IMG/VR virus record: IMGVR_UViG_3300025634_000001
Coordinates: 41,738-105,737 of that record
Source of the DNA: a virus
Direction: 5' to 3' (one strand)
Length of the DNA: 64,000 nt
The position numbers and the translations under genes are program-made. The number at the start of each line of letters is the position of its first letter. The stretch's first letter is position 1. Below are positions 7,919 to 16,842 of the stretch, piece after piece. The notes under the pieces were generated by a model. It searched no databases. It saw only the letters and a list, made by a program, of their open reading frames with translations, and had not been told where the DNA came from.

Positions 7919-9058
7919 ATAAAGATCCTCTGGCATTCAAACGGGCCGTGGAACCGTAGCGGGTACGGCAAGCAGACCGCACTGTTCGTCCCCCGGATAG
8001 CCGCCCTCGGGCATGAGGTCGTCATCGCCTCCCCGTACACCTTCGGCGGGACGCCGCTGGAATGGGAAGGGTTCACCGTCCTTCCGTGCTCGCGGGACAC
8101 CGCCGGGAACGACGTCTTCACCGCCAACTACGAGTACTTCGGCGCGGACCTCGCCATCACCCTGTGCGATGTGTTCGGGCTGATGAAATGCGCCCCGGAA
8201 CTCGCCGGGCTGAACGTGGCCCACTGGTTCCCCGTGGACACCGACCCGCTCGGCGAAGGTGACGTCACCGTCCTGCGGGAAGGCCAGGGCGTCCCTGTGG
8301 CCATGTCCCGCTTCGGTGAGCGTGTCCTCCGCGGTGAGGGCGCGGACCCCCTGTACGTGCCGCACGGCACCGACACGGCGGTCTACTGCCCCGGCGACCC
8401 GGCTCCTTACCGGGACACCGTTCCGGGGATCGGGCCGGGCACGTTCGTCATCGGGCTGTGCGCGATGAACAGGGACCCGCAGCGCAAGGGCTTCCACGAG
8501 CAGATGCTGGCGTTCTCCCGGTTCCACGCGAGGCACCCCGACTCGTTCCTGGCGCTGCACACGTCCCCGGTGAACAATCCCGGCATCAACCTGCCCGGCA
8601 TGGCGGCCAGGCTCGGGATCTCCGGTGCCGTCGCGTGGCCCGACTCCTACAGCTACGACATGGGCCTCGTCACCGAAGAGCAGATGGCCACCTGGTACCG
8701 GGGCCTGGACATCCTGTCGCTGTGCTCCTACGCGGAAGGGTTCGGCCTCCCGCTGGCAGAGGCCCAGGCGTGCGGGATTCCCGTGGTCACGACCGACGGG
8801 TCCGCGATGTCTGAGCTGTGCGGCGCCGGATGGGTGGTGTCCGGGACGCCATTCTGGGCCAACGGGCACGGGGCATGGTGGAAACGGCCCGACGCCGACG
8901 ACATCGACCAGGCGTACGAGGCGGCATGGCAGGCCCGCGAAGCCGGCCAGCTGCCGCGCAAGCAGGCCCGCGACTTCGCGATGCTGTATGACGCCGACCG
9001 GGTGTTCACCCAGTTCTGGAAGCCGGTCCTCGCCGAGCTCGAAGCCCGCATCACCTAG
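7919..9058 (+). CDS. GT4-type glycosyltransferase, 379 aa, apparently starting at ATA
   Basis: A GT-B glycosyltransferase that would transfer sugar from a nucleotide-sugar donor. The donor-site motif EGFGLPLAEAQACGIP is near residues 275-290, and the N-terminus reads xKILWHSNGPWNRSGYGKQT, the usual start of this family. The first codon of that block is ATA (7919), placed 8 bases after GGAAGG; the first in-frame ATG is at 8171 and would remove the N-terminal Rossmann strand. Either ATA is used, or a mutation or error changed ATG, or a shortened protein is made. It heads a cassette with a methyltransferase and a GT-A transferase. Confidence 0.75.
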   Translation: MKILWHSNGPWNRSGYGKQTALFVPRIAALGHEVVIASPYTFGGTPLEWEGFTVLPCSRDTAGNDVFTANYEYFGADLAITLCDVFGLMKCAPELAGLNVAHWFPVDTDPLGEGDVTVLREGQGVPVAMSRFGERVLRGEGADPLYVPHGTDTAVYCPGDPAPYRDTVPGIGPGTFVIGLCAMNRDPQRKGFHEQMLAFSRFHARHPDSFLALHTSPVNNPGINLPGMAARLGISGAVAWPDSYSYDMGLVTEEQMATWYRGLDILSLCSYAEGFGLPLAEAQACGIPVVTTDGSAMSELCGAGWVVSGTPFWANGHGAWWKRPDADDIDQAYEAAWQAREAGQLPRKQARDFAMLYDADRVFTQFWKPVLAELEARIT

Positions 9059-9072
9059 GGAAGGGCACGCCG

Positions 9073-9288
9073 ATGGCCGAGGTCAACGAGACCACCCAGC
9101 GGAAATGCGACCGCTGCGGCGAACTGTCCGCCCCGGCCGCGAAAGGAGGCGTGCCGGACGGGTGGCTGACGGGCCTGGGCCTGCGGGTGCCGGGGACGTT
9201 CGACGTCTACGACGACCTCGACCCCGCGTGCGCGTCGCTGGCTGTGGTGCAGGCGGTCGTGCCGGTACCTGCGGAGGACGCGGTTTAA
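9073..9288 (+). CDS. small protein with an N-terminal CxxC, 71 aa
   Basis: The N-terminal RKCDRCGEL could bind metal, but only one cysteine pair is present. The C-terminus is hydrophobic and valine-rich (VVQAVVPVP). It lies between the glycosyltransferase and methyltransferase genes with gaps of 14 and 2 bases, so it is cotranscribed. Function unknown. Confidence 0.5.
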   Translation: MAEVNETTQRKCDRCGELSAPAAKGGVPDGWLTGLGLRVPGTFDVYDDLDPACASLAVVQAVVPVPAEDAV

Positions 9289-9290
9289 CG

Positions 9291-9899
9291 ATGCCGCTCG
9301 CCCGCACCTTCGACCCCGCCACCGGCAAGGTCATCACCACCCTGCACGACGCGTACCTGGACAGGCTGTCCCGGTGGAGCGACATCCAGGAATACCTCCC
9401 GTTCCTGCACGAGCAGGCCCGGTCCCGCAAGGGCGTGCGGGTGCTGGAGCTGGGCAGCAGGCGGGCGAACTCCACCCTGACGTTCCTCGCGGGGGCAACC
9501 GAGTCCGGCGGGCACGTCTGGTCGGCGGACATCGACAACATACTGACCCACGCCGGCGGGATCGGCCCGTGGGCGGACTGCCCCCGGTGGACGTTCATCT
9601 GCGGCGACGACATGAACCCCGCCCTGCAAGCGCTCCTCCCGCCTGAGGTTGACGTGTTCTTCCTCGACACCAGCCACGAGTACGAGCACACCCTCGCCGA
9701 GCTCCGCGCCTACATGCCCCGCGTGGCGGCGGGCGGGATCGCCCTGTTCCACGACACGAACCTCATCGGCTGGCCCGGCTACCAGTGGGACCGGGACATC
9801 CCCCCGGTACGCGCGGCGCTGGACGACTACTGCGCGGAAACCGGGATCACCTGGGAGAACATGCCGGGTGATTACGGGCTCGGGGTCATCCGGCCGTGA
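9291..9899 (+). CDS. class I SAM-dependent methyltransferase, 202 aa
   Basis: Motif I is VRVLELGSRRANST at about residues 50-63; an acidic motif II (WSADID) and the motif IV/V block DVFFLDTSHEYEHTL and GGIALFHDT follow, as in the Methyltransf_24 group often found with sugar-modifying genes. The ATG at 9291 is immediately after the preceding stop; the frame stays open upstream, but only from here does it look like a protein. Its likely substrate is a sugar or small molecule made by the neighbouring glycosyltransferases; that is inferred. Confidence 0.75.
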   Translation: MPLARTFDPATGKVITTLHDAYLDRLSRWSDIQEYLPFLHEQARSRKGVRVLELGSRRANSTLTFLAGATESGGHVWSADIDNILTHAGGIGPWADCPRWTFICGDDMNPALQALLPPEVDVFFLDTSHEYEHTLAELRAYMPRVAAGGIALFHDTNLIGWPGYQWDRDIPPVRAALDDYCAETGITWENMPGDYGLGVIRP

Positions 9900-10045
9900 C
9901 CGTGAACCCGCGGCTGCTGGACCTGCTGGACCGGGACGAACTCGACTGGGATGACCCGAGGCACCGCGAGGCGTACCTGCGCGCATGGGTGAACCGCGAC
10001 CTGCCCGTGAAGGCGGAGGGGAGAGAACCTGATGACCAGCGGTGA
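9896..10045 (+). CDS. small acidic protein, 49 aa
   Basis: Starts at a GTG overlapping the methyltransferase stop (GTGA) and ends 14 bases inside the next glycosyltransferase gene. The peptide (VTVNPRLLDLLDRDELDWDD, then a charged helix) is rich in Asp/Arg/Leu. The double overlap points to translational coupling. No family recognised. Confidence 0.5.
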   Translation: MTVNPRLLDLLDRDELDWDDPRHREAYLRAWVNRDLPVKAEGREPDDQR

Positions 10046-10739
10046 CCTGCTCGTGATCGTCCCCTCTCGCGGACGGCCTGGAAATATCGCCAGGCTCCTC
10101 GACTCCGTTCACGCCACCGCCAGGGCGCAGACGCACCTGCACGTCGCCGTGGACGACGACGACGAGAAACTGCCCCAGTACCGGACGGTCATGGACCATG
10201 CGGGCCGGGACGGCGACACCCTGGAGACCGGGCCGCGTAAGGGCCTGTGCGCATGGACGAACGAGGTAGCCGTCCGCCGTGCGGGCGAGTACCCGTTCCT
10301 CGCCAGCTTCGGTGATGACATGGTGCCCCGCACCCCCGGCTGGGACGCGGCCCTCCTGCGCGGGATCGCGCACATGGGCGGGACCGGGACCGTCTACCCG
10401 TGGGACGGCGCCAGGGAAGACATCCCCGAGGCCGTCGCCCTCTCCAGTGACATCGTGACCGCGCTCGGCTGGATGTGCGAGCCGACGCTGAAGCACTGGT
10501 ACCCCGACAACGTGTGGGCGGACCTGGGGCGCGGAGCGGGCTGCCTGCGGCACCTCCGCGCCGTCGCCGTCGATCACCTGAACGTGGCCGCGCAGGCTAA
10601 GCCCGACGCGACCGCCCGCGACAACGGGCGATCCCTGGACGATGACCGTGAGGCGTACTGGCAGTGGCGGGCCACCCGGATGGCCGGTGACATCGCGACG
10701 ATCGTGAAGCTCCGCGAGAAGACGCTTCAGCCTGCTTAG
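10032..10739 (+). CDS. GT-A (GT2-like) glycosyltransferase, 235 aa
   Basis: Begins LLVIVPSRGRPGNIARLLDS, the nucleotide-sugar-binding start of GT-A transferases, and has VDDDDEK near residue 40 and FGDDMVP near residue 97, a plausible DxD metal site. It overlaps the 49-aa gene and completes a cassette of GT-B transferase, methyltransferase and GT-A transferase. The target could be a virion protein, since the cassette sits inside the structural region; this is inferred. Confidence 0.75.
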   Translation: MTSGDLLVIVPSRGRPGNIARLLDSVHATARAQTHLHVAVDDDDEKLPQYRTVMDHAGRDGDTLETGPRKGLCAWTNEVAVRRAGEYPFLASFGDDMVPRTPGWDAALLRGIAHMGGTGTVYPWDGAREDIPEAVALSSDIVTALGWMCEPTLKHWYPDNVWADLGRGAGCLRHLRAVAVDHLNVAAQAKPDATARDNGRSLDDDREAYWQWRATRMAGDIATIVKLREKTLQPA

Positions 10740-10866
10740 GCCAGGCGTCCGGAAAGCGCCGAGATCGAAGAGCGCGCCCATAGCCTCGCCCGGCGCCTGC
10801 TTTTCCCGCACTTCCGGCTTGCGTGCCGGGTAAAGAAAACCAACCTGACACAAGGAGAGGGTTAAA

Positions 10867-11388
10867 TTGGCGATCGGCCGCACATATAACGTCGACAGTG
10901 GTCAGACGACCGGAATTTCGATCGGCACGGGCGGAGTCGGGGGCACTGAGTATGTCCTGATGTACGGCGGGACTGCCGGCGAGTTCAACATCAGCGCCAT
11001 CCGCGTCGGCACCTACTCCGGCTCCTCGGCGTCGTACCCGTCGAACGGGACGATCACGTGGCGGATCCGCAGGGTGTCCTCCACGAACTCCGCCACCCTC
11101 GTGGGTACCGGCACCGCGTACCCGGTGAGCCAGTCCACGACCGCCGCCTCGAGCGTGTGGATCTACTCCACCGCGAACGGGTCGGGCACCGCGACGTTCG
11201 CCACTCCCGGCAACGTGCTGTGGTCCCAGACGACCCCGTGCACCGCCGGCGCGAACTGGGGTGAGTGGTTCACCCCCGGCTTCGAGCTGAACTGCACCAA
11301 CTCCACCCTCGCGATCACCTACGAGCTCGGTGCGGCGGGTACCACGTCCGCGGTGAACCTGATGCCGGAACTGGTCATCTCCGAGTAA
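10867..11388 (+). CDS. beta-rich structural protein, 173 aa
   Basis: The TTG start is supported by AAGGAGAG 8 bases upstream. The protein is glycine, serine and threonine rich with regular beta alternation and few charges, like a virion decoration or fibre module. It follows the glycosylation cassette and precedes the giant repeat protein. No family recognised. Confidence 0.5.
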   Translation: MAIGRTYNVDSGQTTGISIGTGGVGGTEYVLMYGGTAGEFNISAIRVGTYSGSSASYPSNGTITWRIRRVSSTNSATLVGTGTAYPVSQSTTAASSVWIYSTANGSGTATFATPGNVLWSQTTPCTAGANWGEWFTPGFELNCTNSTLAITYELGAAGTTSAVNLMPELVISE

Positions 11389-11422
11389 CGATGCCGTCGC
11401 GTAACAAGTAAGGCAGGTGCCT

Positions 11423-11456
11423 CTGGAGGTGTGCTGTGATTGCAACGCACTTCCAG
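11423..11456 (+). other. hairpin upstream of the giant structural gene
   Basis: CTGGAGGTGTGCTG (11423-11436) pairs with CAACGCACTTCCAG (11443-11456) with two G-T pairs and one mismatch. It ends 14 bases before the ATG and includes the best ribosome site in the gap (GGAGGT), so it may limit translation. No T-run. Confidence 0.35.
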
Positions 11457-11470
11457 GATAGACGGCAGTC

Positions 11471-14400
11471 ATGAGCATCGGCTTCAGGGCTGCAGCTAAC
11501 GCCAGCTCCGCCGGGGCAGTCGCCAGCCAGGCCATCACGATCCCCTCGACGGTGCAAGCCGGGGATGTCCTGTTCCTGGTTTTCAACGCCTACAGCGGGG
11601 CATCCGGCTCGTCCACGCTGACCGTCACCTCCACCGGGTCGGCGTGGACGCAGCTGGGCACTACCCAGTTCGAGAGCGCGGCCAGCGCCGAGACGAACTC
11701 GGCGATTTTCTACCTCCAGGCGGGCTCCTCGGACGCCAGTGCGACAGTAACGTGTCACACGTCGGTGAGCCTGTTCGTCAACGCCACGATATCCGCGTAT
11801 TCCGGGGCGAACTCGTGGAAGTTCCTTGACGTAACGAACACCACCGGGTCGGCGACGCTGACCTCGACCATGGCAGTCTCCTCGGTCGCCCCCGCCGGGA
11901 CCGCCGACTGGATTATCTACGGGCTGTCCTGCTGTAACGGGGCCACCGGGTATTCCTCCTGCACCGCGCCCGCCGGCACGACGATGCGGGAAGCGAACTT
12001 CGGGTCGGCTTCCGGGATCGCCGCCATCGCCGACTCCAACGGAGCGGTGGCCCCCGGGAGCAGTAACGGCGGCGGGCATTTCACCCCCGATCAGACAGGC
12101 ACGTACACCACCTGGACGATCGGGCTCGCCGCAACGTACGTCCCTCCCGCGGGAACGCCGGCCAAAGCCAGGTTCCCGCTGCCCGCCCGCGGTCGCACGT
12201 ATCCCCTGAATCCCCCCCGGACCCTGCGGATCGTCAACAGCTCCGAGGGCGGCGCCTCCGGGACGACCGCTACCCGCGCCAACAGCGGGGGGCTGTCCGG
12301 GAGCGCGTTCGATGCCGTCGCGATCGCCGCCGGCGGGACGATGGCGTTCAACAGCACGCGCACCGCGCACGGCCTGCGGTCATACAAGGTCGCTGTCGGG
12401 GGGACAGCCGGCACGTCGGTGCTGGAGTGGACTACTTCACTCGGCGGGCCGCAGCCGGTCATCTACTACCGGGCGTACCTCTACTACACGGCGTTCCCGG
12501 CTGTAGCTTCTTCGCCCGTCAGTACCCGTACGGGCGCGTCGGTGAGCTCGGCTTCCATCTCGGTCAGCAGCACCGGCAAGATCAACATCCGCGACGCCGC
12601 CTTCACGACCCGCGCCATCGTCGCACAGCCGATCCCGCTGAACCAGTGGTTCCGGGTCGAAGGCTATTTCGTCGGGAACGCGGTAAACGGCGCTGCCAGC
12701 GCCAGCCTGTACTACCCGATGGATTCCGTCACCGCCGCCTCGACGGCGACCGCCACCGGCATGAACAACGCCGGGCCGGCGAACGCGGTCTGGTTCGGGG
12801 AATCGAACAGCGGGACAAACGAGGGTCCCTGGTGGATCGACGACATCGGGATCTCCAACGCCGGGTACCTCGGTCCCGCCGGCCCCCCGTCCGGTGCGGT
12901 CTTCTACCCGCCAAGCCAGGCGGTCAGGGCGAGGCTCCCGCAGCAGCCGCTACTGCGCGGCCGGGTCACCTCCAGCCCCGGGTCGGTACCCCCGGTGGCC
13001 GTCAGCGGGTCCGCGAAAGCGCTCCAGCGGAATGCCGCCGACAAACTCGCGTACCTGTACGACGGGTCCCTGATATTCGGGTACTGGAGCGGCACCCAAG
13101 GGCAGGTCGGCCACGTCACCAGCCCGCTTGCCGGGCTCTCGGTCACGAACCTGATCTCCACGGCCGAAGACGGCATCTCGATCTGGGTTGACAACAGCGC
13201 CGGTACCTCCAGCGACATCTGGGTCTGCTCCTCCGACGACGACGCCTCCGGCGGCGCCGGCCCGTCCCTGCACGTCCGCCACGGCACCTACACCGGGGGC
13301 GTCTTCACCTGGGACGCCTCCACCCTGATCTCCGGCACCACCACCGCCGCCACCATCCAGTCCACGATCACGTGGAACGGCACCTACCTGATGGTGTTCT
13401 GGTGGGACGGCGCATCCGGCTCGGACCGGGTGTCGTACGCCTACACCAGCACCAAGAACGGCACGTCGGGCTGGACCGCGGCAGCGACGTTCTCCGAGTC
13501 CGCCACCTGGTCCACGATCGTGCAGGTCTGCGCCCGGCACTCGTACAAGCTCGGCGCGACCGTCGTGGTGTACGGCGGCAACAGCCAGATGCACTACGCA
13601 TGCCTGGCCGATTCCGCTGCCAGTCCCGCGACCGGGAACTGGGGCGGCCGGACGGTCTACGACCAGTTCGATGATTCCCTTGAGCTGTTCGGCGGCCCGC
13701 AGGTCGTCATCGACGAGTCTTCCGGTGCCATCCACGTGGCCAGGGCCGTCGCGAACCTGGGCGGGCCGTCCTGGGATGGCGTCATCTACTGGCATGGCAC
13801 CTACACCCCGGGGGCGTCAGGCTCGGTCAGCTTCGCCGCCCGTGTCACGGTCGCGTCCGCCGCGTCCGCCACGGGACCGGCGGATATCGCCGCCGCCGTC
13901 GACGCCACCGGCACCGTCTGGGTGCTGTGGACGGATAACGCTGCCCAGGGGAACCTGAAGTACGCGACGCTGACAGCCCCCTTCACCTCGGCGTCCGCCG
14001 CTACGACGCTGATCGCCGGCAGTGCCACGTCGAACCCGCGCTGGCCGCACGTCCCGGCGGTCTCGGCGGCCCAGGCGGGGCTCGCCACGTTCCTGCCCGT
14101 GCTGTACATGGACACCACGGGCAGCCCGTTCCCGGTCCTGCTGAACACCTCGATCGCGCTGCCCGCCACCCCCGGCCCGGTGTTCTGGCCGGCATCTCAG
14201 GCGGTCCGCGCCCGCCTCCCGCAGCCGCCCATCGGGACAGGCGCCTTCCGGGGCCGGGTCAGCTCCAACCCCGGGACCCCGGTCCGCAGCGTCCCGACGC
14301 AGGGCCCGGTCTTCACCCAGAGGCCCGCCCCGGTCAGGTACGCCCTGCCTGCATGGCAGCCCCGCGCGGGCCGGATCGGGTCGAGTTTCGGCGCCCCGGT

Positions 14401-16456
14401 CATCAACCCGGTCCACGGGCCTCCTGTCTACCCGCTGCAGGGCGAGGTAAGAGCCCAGCTTCCCCCGCTGCAGCCGCGCGCCGGCCGCAGCGCGTCCTGC
14501 CCTGGCAGTCCGCCCCGGAACCCCTCTGCGGGGCCGGTGTTCTACCCTGCGGTGCGCCCGGTACGCGCCCCGGTACCCCCGGTTTTCTCCAAGGGCCGCG
14601 TCCGCTCCGGTCCTGGCAGCGCCGCACGGAATCCGTCCGCAGGCCCCGGGGTTTACGCCCCGGCGGGCCCGGTCCGGATCAGGACCGCCCCCCCGTTCTC
14701 CAAGGGCCGCGTCACTTCCGGTCCCGGATCGCCCGCCCGTAACCCCTCAGCCGGCCCTGCCGTCTACGCGGCGCAGGGTCCCGTCCGCGCCCGGACCGTA
14801 CCCCCGTTCAGCAAGGGCCGCACCGGATCTAACCCCGGCGGCCCTGTCACCGCCCTCCCGGTGCCAGGCCCGGTGTTCCGGCAGGCGCCGGCCCCGGCAC
14901 GCATCCGGCCCGCCCTGCCGTTGCGGGGCCGGATCAGCTCGAACCCCGGCGGGCCCGTCCAGAACCCGCTGCCGCCGATCTTCGGCCCGGTGTTCCGCCC
15001 GTTCCGGTTCCCGGCCAGGGCGAGGATCATCCCGCCGCCGCGCGGCAGGGTCACCTCCAGCCCGGGGTCTCCGCCCCGGAACCCGTCCGCAGGCCCCGTC
15101 TTCGTCCAGGCGCCCCGCCCGGCCAGGGCTCCCGTCCCGCAGGTCTTCTCCAAGGGCCGGGTCAGCTCCGGTCCCGGCACCGCGCCCAGGAACCCCTCAC
15201 CGGGCCCGGTGTTCCGGCAGGCCGTCCGGCCCGCACGCGCCCCCGTCCCGCAGGTGTTCAGCAAGGGCCGCGTCGCATCTTGCGCGGGCGCGCCAGCACG
15301 GAATCCGGTCTCCGGTCCCGTCATCTACGCTCAGCATGGCCCGGCCAGGGCCAGGACCGCCCCCCCGTTCTCCAAGGGCCGGGCCGGCTCTAACGCCGGG
15401 GCTCCCGCCCGGAACCCCGGTACCGGGCATGTCTTCATCCAGGCCGTCCGCCCGGCCCAGGCCAGGCTCCCGCTGCCCGCACGGGGCAGGATCAGCTCGA
15501 ACGCGGGCGGCCCGGTCAGGAACCCGGTCCCGCCGATCTTCGGGCCCCCGTTCTATCCCGCGAGGTCCCCCGCCCGGATCAGGGTCACCCTCCCGCCGCG
15601 AGGCCGCATCGCCTCCGGATCAGGGGCACCTGCCCGGAACCCCGGTACGGGACCCGCCGTCTACGCGGCGCACGGCCCCGTCCGGGCCCGCGTCCCCCAG
15701 GTCTTCTCCAAGGGCCGGGTCCGGTCCGGCCAGGGGACTCATGTCCCGCAAGAAGCCCCGGTCTACCCGCAGCACGGGCCCGTCCGGGCACACCCGGTCC
15801 CGCCTGCTCGCGGGCGTATCGCCTCCGGTCCGGGCATCCCGGTCCCCGCGACCGTCCCTGTTCCCGCCTTCGCGCAGCACGGGCCGGTCCGGGCCAGGAT
15901 CACCCTTCCGGCTCGCGGGCGGGTCAGCATCTTCCGGGCCCCGGCAATCCAGCCGGTCCCGGCCCCGGTCTACCCGCAGCACGGGCCGGTCGCGGCCCGC
16001 CAGCCCCTGTCCCGCAGGGGCCAGGTCCGGTCCGGTGCAGGCACCCCCGTCCGGCATCCCGCGCCGGCCTACCCGCTGCGGCGGCCGGTCCAGGCACGCA
16101 TCCCGCTGCCAGCGCGCGGCAGGACCGCAGGCAACCCGGGCGCCCCCGTCCGGAACCCCGGAACAGGACCGAAGGTCTACCCGCAGCACGGGCCCGCAGG
16201 CCTCGCATGGCGGGCACCCGGCCCGTTCCGCAAGGGATCCGCGCAGGGCAGCCCAGGCAGGTTCACGGCCACGCCGGCCATGTCGCCCCCGTTCGCCGCC
16301 GGCCCCGCCCGGTGGGCGTGGGAAGCGGGAAGCGCCCGCCCGGTATGGGCCGCCGGCCCCGCCCGGTGGGCGTGGGAAGCGGGAAGCGCCCGCCCGGTAT
16401 GGGCCGGCGGCCCCGCCCGGAAGACATGGAACCCAGGCTCCGGCCGGAACCAGTGA
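11471..16456 (+). CDS. giant modular fibre-like protein with C-terminal P/R-rich tandem repeats, 1661 aa
   Basis: Residues 1-225 form a Ser/Thr-rich beta-sandwich-like domain, 250-475 a LamG/jelly-roll-like domain, and 510-880 a domain with repeated Trp/Asp-containing blades (IFGYWSGTQG, YLMVFWWDGASG, VWVLWTDNA) resembling a beta-propeller. From about residue 900 to 1600 there are some 19 degenerate units of 33-38 residues (GPVFxQAxRPARA, then FSKGRVxSGPGxPxRNP), and single copies of the same unit separate the earlier domains (residues 229-247 and 475-502). The end has two identical 18-residue units. It is probably an elongated virion appendage; no enzyme motif was seen. The long Pro/Arg region is very basic. 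Confidence 0.7.
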   Translation: MSIGFRAAANASSAGAVASQAITIPSTVQAGDVLFLVFNAYSGASGSSTLTVTSTGSAWTQLGTTQFESAASAETNSAIFYLQAGSSDASATVTCHTSVSLFVNATISAYSGANSWKFLDVTNTTGSATLTSTMAVSSVAPAGTADWIIYGLSCCNGATGYSSCTAPAGTTMREANFGSASGIAAIADSNGAVAPGSSNGGGHFTPDQTGTYTTWTIGLAATYVPPAGTPAKARFPLPARGRTYPLNPPRTLRIVNSSEGGASGTTATRANSGGLSGSAFDAVAIAAGGTMAFNSTRTAHGLRSYKVAVGGTAGTSVLEWTTSLGGPQPVIYYRAYLYYTAFPAVASSPVSTRTGASVSSASISVSSTGKINIRDAAFTTRAIVAQPIPLNQWFRVEGYFVGNAVNGAASASLYYPMDSVTAASTATATGMNNAGPANAVWFGESNSGTNEGPWWIDDIGISNAGYLGPAGPPSGAVFYPPSQAVRARLPQQPLLRGRVTSSPGSVPPVAVSGSAKALQRNAADKLAYLYDGSLIFGYWSGTQGQVGHVTSPLAGLSVTNLISTAEDGISIWVDNSAGTSSDIWVCSSDDDASGGAGPSLHVRHGTYTGGVFTWDASTLISGTTTAATIQSTITWNGTYLMVFWWDGASGSDRVSYAYTSTKNGTSGWTAAATFSESATWSTIVQVCARHSYKLGATVVVYGGNSQMHYACLADSAASPATGNWGGRTVYDQFDDSLELFGGPQVVIDESSGAIHVARAVANLGGPSWDGVIYWHGTYTPGASGSVSFAARVTVASAASATGPADIAAAVDATGTVWVLWTDNAAQGNLKYATLTAPFTSASAATTLIAGSATSNPRWPHVPAVSAAQAGLATFLPVLYMDTTGSPFPVLLNTSIALPATPGPVFWPASQAVRARLPQPPIGTGAFRGRVSSNPGTPVRSVPTQGPVFTQRPAPVRYALPAWQPRAGRIGSSFGAPVINPVHGPPVYPLQGEVRAQLPPLQPRAGRSASCPGSPPRNPSAGPVFYPAVRPVRAPVPPVFSKGRVRSGPGSAARNPSAGPGVYAPAGPVRIRTAPPFSKGRVTSGPGSPARNPSAGPAVYAAQGPVRARTVPPFSKGRTGSNPGGPVTALPVPGPVFRQAPAPARIRPALPLRGRISSNPGGPVQNPLPPIFGPVFRPFRFPARARIIPPPRGRVTSSPGSPPRNPSAGPVFVQAPRPARAPVPQVFSKGRVSSGPGTAPRNPSPGPVFRQAVRPARAPVPQVFSKGRVASCAGAPARNPVSGPVIYAQHGPARARTAPPFSKGRAGSNAGAPARNPGTGHVFIQAVRPAQARLPLPARGRISSNAGGPVRNPVPPIFGPPFYPARSPARIRVTLPPRGRIASGSGAPARNPGTGPAVYAAHGPVRARVPQVFSKGRVRSGQGTHVPQEAPVYPQHGPVRAHPVPPARGRIASGPGIPVPATVPVPAFAQHGPVRARITLPARGRVSIFRAPAIQPVPAPVYPQHGPVAARQPLSRRGQVRSGAGTPVRHPAPAYPLRRPVQARIPLPARGRTAGNPGAPVRNPGTGPKVYPQHGPAGLAWRAPGPFRKGSAQGSPGRFTATPAMSPPFAAGPARWAWEAGSARPVWAAGPARWAWEAGSARPVWAGGPARKTWNPGSGRNQ
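14170..16260 (+). repeat. about 19 coding tandem repeats of roughly 100-115 bp
   Basis: The encoded unit is GP-(V/A)-(F/Y)-x5-P-(V/A)-R-A-x-(V/L)-P followed by (F/P)-(S/A)-K/R-GR-(V/I)-x-S-x-(P/A)-G-x-P-x-RNP. Units are degenerate at DNA level but keep the same frame and nearly the same length. A subset (units 4, 5, 6, 9, 10, 11, 14) shares the block FSKGR, while others have (P/A)RGR, so two sub-types alternate. Confidence 0.75.
16295..16402 (+). repeat. two identical 54-bp direct repeats
   Basis: Copy 1 is 16295-16348 and copy 2 16349-16402; each encodes 18 residues containing GPARWAWEAGSARPVW. A third, diverged partial copy follows. The exact identity suggests recent duplication. Confidence 0.8.
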
Positions 16457-16467
16457 CAGGAGGCTGA

Positions 16468-16791
16468 GTGAACACGATCTCCCAGTCCGTCCTGTCCACG
16501 AACTACATCCAGGTCCCCGTCACGATCCAGTCACCGGGGGCTTATGACCCCAGCACGGATGTCGTGCAGTTCGCGTTCCCGCCGTCCACCTACCCGCCGA
16601 CCTCGCCCGGCACCTGGTACACGGGCTCATGGGCCGTCTTCCCCGGCCCGGTGTACTGGGCTCAGTGCCTCGTGGGCCCCGCTAACGGGGGAGTGTCGCT
16701 GGCCATCGGCCGGTACCAGGGGGCAGTGAAGATCACCGACAGCGATGCAGTGCCGGTCGAGTACCCGTTCCTTCTGGTCATCACCCCGTAG
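16468..16791 (+). CDS. small connector-region protein, 107 aa
   Basis: GTG start after a strong AGGAGG. The protein is beta-rich (FAFPPSTYPP, YTGSWAVFPGPVYWAQC, SLAIGRYQGAVKI) and ends in a strand. Proteins of this size and pattern lie before the head-tail connector gene in actinophages. Likely a neck or virion accessory protein. Confidence 0.55.
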   Translation: MNTISQSVLSTNYIQVPVTIQSPGAYDPSTDVVQFAFPPSTYPPTSPGTWYTGSWAVFPGPVYWAQCLVGPANGGVSLAIGRYQGAVKITDSDAVPVEYPFLLVITP

Positions 16792-16842
16792 GTATTCCGC
16801 ATCCCCCGTACCGCTGATGCAACGAGGGCGAGGTGATGCCCC

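Noticed and set aside
9285-10883. 532-codon minus-strand frame antisense to the methyltransferase and GT-A genes
   Set aside because: The opposite strand holds clear enzyme motifs; the antisense product is low-complexity Arg/Gly/Pro.
14170-16260. Repeat array considered as CRISPR or minisatellite
   Set aside because: Units are coding, degenerate, tandem without unique spacers, and keep the reading frame.
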